Below, piece by piece: positions 60,706 through 64,000 of a stretch of DNA of 64,000 nucleotides; within the stretch, counting starts at the first letter, position 1; the number at the start of each line of letters is the position of its first letter. The position numbers were made by a program, and so were the translations under genes. The stretch comes from Rhodoplanes sp963712435 (GTDB lineage Bacteria; Pseudomonadota; Alphaproteobacteria; Rhizobiales; Xanthobacteraceae), in NCBI GenBank assembly GCA_963712435.1, contig CAVQIB010000003.1, positions 434,001-498,000 on the forward strand. The letters are read 5' to 3'. The notes below the pieces were generated by a model. It was not told the DNA's origin. It saw nothing but the letters and a program-made list of their open reading frames with translations, and ran no database searches.

Positions 60706-61611
60706 GCAGCCCTTCGCCCAGGCGACTTTCGTGAGTTCGCCCAGCGTTTCGAGTTCGGCGAACTGCGCGCGGTCATTGGCGTCGGCGATCGAGCCCGGGC
60801 GCAGCCCGTCGCCGAGCGAGAACGACACGTCATACGCGCGCATGATCTCGCAGATGTCTTCGAAGCGCTCGTAGAGGAAGCTTTCCTTGTGATGGGCAAG
60901 GCACCACTTGGCCATGATCGAGCCGCCGCGCGACACGATGCCCGTCACGCGGTTGGCGGTGAGGTGGCATGTAGGCGAGGCGAACGCCGGCGTGGATCGT
61001 GAAATAATCGACGCCCTGTTCGCACTGCTCGATCAGCGTGTCCTTGTACAGCTCCCAGGTCGAGTTTCACCGGATCGCCGTCGACACTTCTCCAGCGCCT
61101 GGTAGATCGGCACGGTGCCGATCGGGCACGGCGCGTTGCGGATGATCCATTCGCGCGTGTTGTGGATGTTGCGCCCGGTGGAGAGGTCCATCACCGTGTC
61201 GGCGCCCCAGCGGATCGCCCACGCCATTTTCTCGATCTCCTCCTCGACCGAGGAGGTGACCGCGGAGTTGCCGATATTCGCGTTGATCTTGGTGAGGAAG
61301 TTGCGGCCGATGATCATCGGCTCGAGTTCGCCGTGATTGATGTTGGCGGGAATGATGGCGCGGCCGCGGGCGACCTCGGCGCGCACGAACTCCGGCGTGA
61401 TGAAGGGCGGAACCGCCGCGCCAAAGCTTTCGCCATCGGCGAGCGCGGCTTCCGCGCGCTCCAGCGTCTTTCTGCGGCCGAGATTCTCGCGCTCGGCGAT
61501 GTAGACCATTTCCTTGGTGATCACGCCCGCGCGCGCCCATTCGAGCTGGGTGAGGGGGTGCGAGTGCGGGACGCTGGAGTGCATTGCAGAGCATTGAAGC
61601 CGGCCGCGGCC

Positions 61612-61665
61612 TGCTCCCCTCCCCCTTGTGGGGAGGGGTTGGGGGTGGGGGCCGCGCGCAGCGGA
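61612..61665 (-). repeat. Rhizobial CTCCCC/GGGGAG palindromic repeat (family C) inside thiC
   Basis: GCTCCCCTCCCCCTTGTGGG followed by GAGGGGTTGGGGGTGGGGGC; arms CCCCTCCCC/GGGGAGGGG. Read on the thiC strand it encodes APTPNPSPQGGGE, a peptide known as the translation of this widespread repeat. Confidence 0.7.
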
Positions 61666-62047
61666 CGGGGCGTGTTCGGGAACGCGCGGGCGAGATGCGC
61701 GCCGGTGACATTGCCGTTGTCGACCGGCTGGATCGTGCGGCCCTCGTACTCCTCGACGCCGCCGCGCTCGCGCACCCAGGCGGTGCGCGGGCGAGGCAGG
61801 CCCTTCTCCACGTCGATCGCCGCGTCCGCATCGGTATAGGGGCCGGAGGGATCATAGACGCGCACCGGCTCCTCGGCGGGATCGGAGAGCGCGATCTCGC
61901 GCAGCGGCACGCGCAGATCGGGCGCGGCCTCCGGCGAGGAATAGACTTTGCGGGAGCCGGCGATCGGTCCGGTGGTCACCTTGGGCGTGATGAGGTCGGT
62001 GGGGGTGATGGGCTTGTTCATTTTCTTCTCCTCTGGAATTCCGAACG

Positions 62048-62657
62048 TCAGGCCGCCTGCGCGGCTTGCCCGAGCCAGGCGCGCACGCGCGCATCGGGGT
62101 CCGCGTTCTGGGTGATGTCGCTGACGACGGCGATGGAATCGGCGCCCGCGGCATAGACGCCCGCGCGCGCGCTCCAAGGTGATGCCGCCGATCGCGACGA
62201 GCGGGACGTTGCCGATGCGCCGCTTCCACAGCGTGATGCGATCGAGCCCCTGCGGGGCGAAGCGCATGAGTTTCAGCGTGGTCGGATAGATCGGGCCGAG
62301 CGCGACATAGTCGGGATCGTGGCGCAGCGCCGTCTCCAGTTCGGCGTCGTCATGCGTCGACAGGCCGAGCGTCAGGCCGGCGCGGCGGATCGCGGGAATG
62401 TCGGCTTCGGCCAGGTCCTCGTGACCGAGATGGACATGCGCGGCGCCAGCCTCGATCGCGGCTTGCCACTAGTCGTTGACGACGACCCGCGCGCGCCTTC
62501 CGGCCGTCGCATCCAGCGCCGCGCGCACCAGGGCGGTCGCTTCCATATGCGACAGGTGCTTCACGCGCAGCTGGATCGTGCCGACGCCCGCCGCGGCGAG
62601 CCGCTTGACCCAGGCGAGGCTGTCGACGACGGGATAGAAGCGATCAGGATACGGCAT
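62048..62657 (-). pseudogene. thiE: Thiamine-phosphate synthase ThiE, in-frame stop and one frameshift as sequenced
   Basis: Joins the pyrimidine and thiazole moieties to thiamine phosphate. ATG 62657 (MPYPDRFYPVVDSLAWVKRL) overlaps the thiG stop by 14 bp. RVKHLSHMEATALVRAALDA leads to VVVND, then TAG at 62469-62471, where family members have Tyr (TAC), then WQAAIEAGAAHVHLGHEDLA in the same frame, LGPIYPTTLK and VAIGGITLERAR. Near 62165 the frame moves to VYAAGADSIAVVSDITQNAD and ends at TGA 62050-62048. So there is one nonsense substitution and one indel. Corrected length about 203 residues. Confidence 0.85.
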
Positions 62658-63426
62658 GCCAGAACGGAGTCCCGACGACAGGGGTGGAGGGAGAGGCGAA
62701 GTCGCGCGGACCCATCAGCCCGGCCTCATAGGCGAGCCGGCCGGCTTCGACGGCGAGGCGGAAGGCCTTCGCCATGCCCACCGGATCGGCCGCCTTGGCG
62801 ACGGCGGTGTTGAGCAGCACGGCGTCGTAGCCGAGTTCGAGCGCGTCGGCGGCGTGCGAGGGCGCGCCGAGCCCGGCATCGACCACGAGCGTCACGTCGG
62901 GCAGGCGCGCGCGCAGCAGCGTGAGCGCATCGCGATTGAGAATGCCGCGCGCGCTGCCGATCGGCGCCGCCCACGGCATGATCACGCGGCAGCCGGCATC
63001 GCGCAGCCGCAGCGCGATCGTCAGATCCTCGGTGCAATAGGGGAACACCTCGAACCCGTCCTTCACCAGGATCGCCGCGGCCTCGACCAGACCCACGGGG
63101 TCGGGCTGCAAGGTCTCGTCGTCGCCGATCACCTCGAGCTTGATCCACGGCGTGTCGAACAGCTCGCGCGCGAGCTGCGCCGTGGTCACCGCTTCGCGCA
63201 CGCTGCGGCAGCCGGCGGTGTTGGGCAGGACCGTCACGCCGAGCTCGCGGATGAGCGACCAGAACGCGCCGCCCATGCGGCCGCCCGCGGCCTCGCGGCG
63301 CACCGACACGGTGACGATCTCGGCGGCCGCGGCGCGGATCGCCTCCTGCATGATCGCCGGCGAGGGATAGAGCGCCGTGCCGATCAGGAGCCGCGAGGCG
63401 AACTCTTTGCCGTAGAACGCAACCAA
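62644..63426 (-). CDS. thiG: Thiazole synthase
   Basis: 260-residue TIM-barrel enzyme that forms the thiazole phosphate from deoxyxylulose phosphate, dehydroglycine and ThiS-thiocarboxylate. Schiff-base Lys96 is in PWIKLEVIGDDETLQPDPVG. MPWAAPIGSARGILNRDALT and VVDAGLGAPSHAADALELGY are the phosphate-binding loops. The start is TTG at 63426, one base after the thiS stop, with GGGAGG 5-6 bp upstream inside thiS, so translation is coupled. Confidence 0.95.
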   Translation of the reverse strand: MVAFYGKEFASRLLIGTALYPSPAIMQEAIRAAAAEIVTVSVRREAAGGRMGGAFWSLIRELGVTVLPNTAGCRSVREAVTTAQLARELFDTPWIKLEVIGDDETLQPDPVGLVEAAAILVKDGFEVFPYCTEDLTIALRLRDAGCRVIMPWAAPIGSARGILNRDALTLLRARLPDVTLVVDAGLGAPSHAADALELGYDAVLLNTAVAKAADPVGMAKAFRLAVEAGRLAYEAGLMGPRDFASPSTPVVGTPFWHAVS

Positions 63427-63427
63427 C

Positions 63428-63625
63428 TCAGCCTCCCTGCCGCGGCGTGATGATCTCGATCTGGTCGCCGCTGGCGATGCGGGTATCGGCCCAGCGCGCG
63501 CGCGGCACGACCTGCGAATTCACCGCGACGGCGACATAGGTGTCTTCGTAGTCGAGCTCGTTGAGCAGCCGGTCGACATTGGTCGCCGCAATGTCCGTCT
63601 GCCGGCCGTTGACGATCACATGCAT
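63428..63625 (-). CDS. thiS: Sulfur carrier protein ThiS
   Basis: 65-residue ubiquitin-fold sulfur carrier. It ends in the diglycine that is adenylated and thiocarboxylated (EIITPRQGG). MHVIVNGRQTDIAATNVDRL is the family N-terminus. Its ATG overlaps the thiO stop by 10 bp and its stop abuts thiG, so thiO-thiS-thiG form a tightly packed operon. Confidence 0.95.
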   Translation of the reverse strand: MHVIVNGRQTDIAATNVDRLLNELDYEDTYVAVAVNSQVVPRARWADTRIASGDQIEIITPRQGG

Positions 63626-64000
63626 CGCACCACCTCGTCGTCCGTGCGCCCGCCCAGAACATGCGCGACGGTTGCTTCCGCCAGCGCCGGCGCCAGCAGA
63701 AAGCCATGCCGGTAAAGCCCGTTGACCGTGACCCGCCTGTCGCCGACCACGACCCGCGGAAGATTGTCGGGAAAGGCGGGGCGCAGTCCCGCGCCGAACT
63801 CGACGATGCGGGCTTCGCCGAAGGCCGGGTGCACGGCATAGGCGCCGGTCAAGAGTTCGAGGACCGAGCGGACGCTCACGCGCTCGTCCTCGGATTCGAT
63901 CGAGGTCGCGCCGATGAGAAAGCGGTTGCCGGCGCGCGGCACGATATAGATCGGCCAGCGCGGATGGATCAGGCGGACCGGGCGCGACAGCGCGATCTCG
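63616..64000 (-). CDS. thiO: Glycine oxidase ThiO, C-terminal part (5' end outside window)
   Basis: C-terminal 127 codons of the FAD-dependent oxidase that supplies dehydroglycine for the thiazole ring. Visible: RLIHPRWPIYIVPRAGNRFL, IGATSIESEDERVSVRSVLE, EFGAGLRPAFPDNLPRVV, and the FAD-contacting NGLYRHGFLLAPALAEA. The frame is open to the window edge. As the most upstream thi gene seen, the expected TPP riboswitch would lie beyond 64000. Confidence 0.92.
   Translation of the reverse strand, partial: EIALSRPVRLIHPRWPIYIVPRAGNRFLIGATSIESEDERVSVRSVLELLTGAYAVHPAFGEARIVEFGAGLRPAFPDNLPRVVVGDRRVTVNGLYRHGFLLAPALAEATVAHVLGGRTDDEVVRCM

Noticed and set aside
62022..62050. TPP riboswitch directly upstream of thiC
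   Set aside because: The thiE-thiC gap is only 26 bp and contains no thi-box.

Overview
The window is 64 kb of GC-rich chromosome from an alphaproteobacterium, most likely a Hyphomicrobiales (Rhizobiales) species close to the Bradyrhizobium/Xanthobacteraceae group. The evidence is the gene order (fabD-fabG-acpP-fabF-mltG-yicC-gmk; rpsF-rpsR-DUF2232-rplI; thiO-thiS-thiG-thiE-thiC), the protein sequences, and several palindromic intergenic repeat families of the type seen in that group. Nearly everything is chromosomal housekeeping. No rRNA, tRNA, CRISPR array, phage structural gene or complete insertion sequence was seen.

Layout. 1-8.3 kb: the pdxA end and rsmA (plus strand) face a minus-strand fatty-acid/envelope block (fabD, fabG, acpP, fabF, mltG, yicC, gmk). 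8.3-12.6 kb: an NnrS-family gene and the oxygen-independent ubiquinone genes ubiT-ubiU-ubiV behind an FNR/FixK-type box. 12.8-15.3 kb: ribosomal cluster. 15.3-22.4 kb: hisI, folE, an IscU-like scaffold, a periplasmic ClpP-fold protein, yidD, a Sel1-like membrane protein, a TAXI-type binding protein and a broken DUF433 gene. 22.6-26.7 kb: thrS and an SGNH-type acyltransferase. 26.7-29.7 kb: a 1007-residue protein joining GH19-like lysin, uncharacterised, peptidoglycan-binding, holin-like and GH108 modules. 30-33.9 kb: cytochrome c, an exported protein, a nitroreductase and an MltB-type transglycosylase. 33.9-35.7 kb: a GAF-TIR protein divergent from a queuosine-precursor transporter. 36-38.3 kb: four small envelope/stress genes. 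38.3-50.5 kb: an AEC transporter, recJ, glpX, hom, an aminotransferase, a lipoprotein, phaC, a CBS-BON protein, argC and dedA. 50.7-59.1 kb: parE and many small genes. 59.3-64 kb: a DUF559 nuclease and the thiamine operon.

Three things deserve most attention. First, the one-polypeptide lysin-holin-lysin protein with a perfect CRP-type palindrome upstream. Second, the GAF-TIR gene, a plausible single-gene defence effector. Third, two unrelated small nuclease genes (GIY-YIG and DUF559), each tightly bracketed by inverted copies of a different palindromic repeat family, with the repeat encoding the protein C-terminus. That arrangement suggests nuclease-associated repeat cassettes.

Caution: more than a dozen genes, several of them normally essential (parE, folE), are frameshifted as given, and the breaks cluster (10.8-12.3, 51.2-52.8, 60.1-62.2 kb). 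Uncorrected sequencing or assembly indels explain this better than gene decay. Broken genes are labelled pseudogene only in the sense of broken as sequenced.
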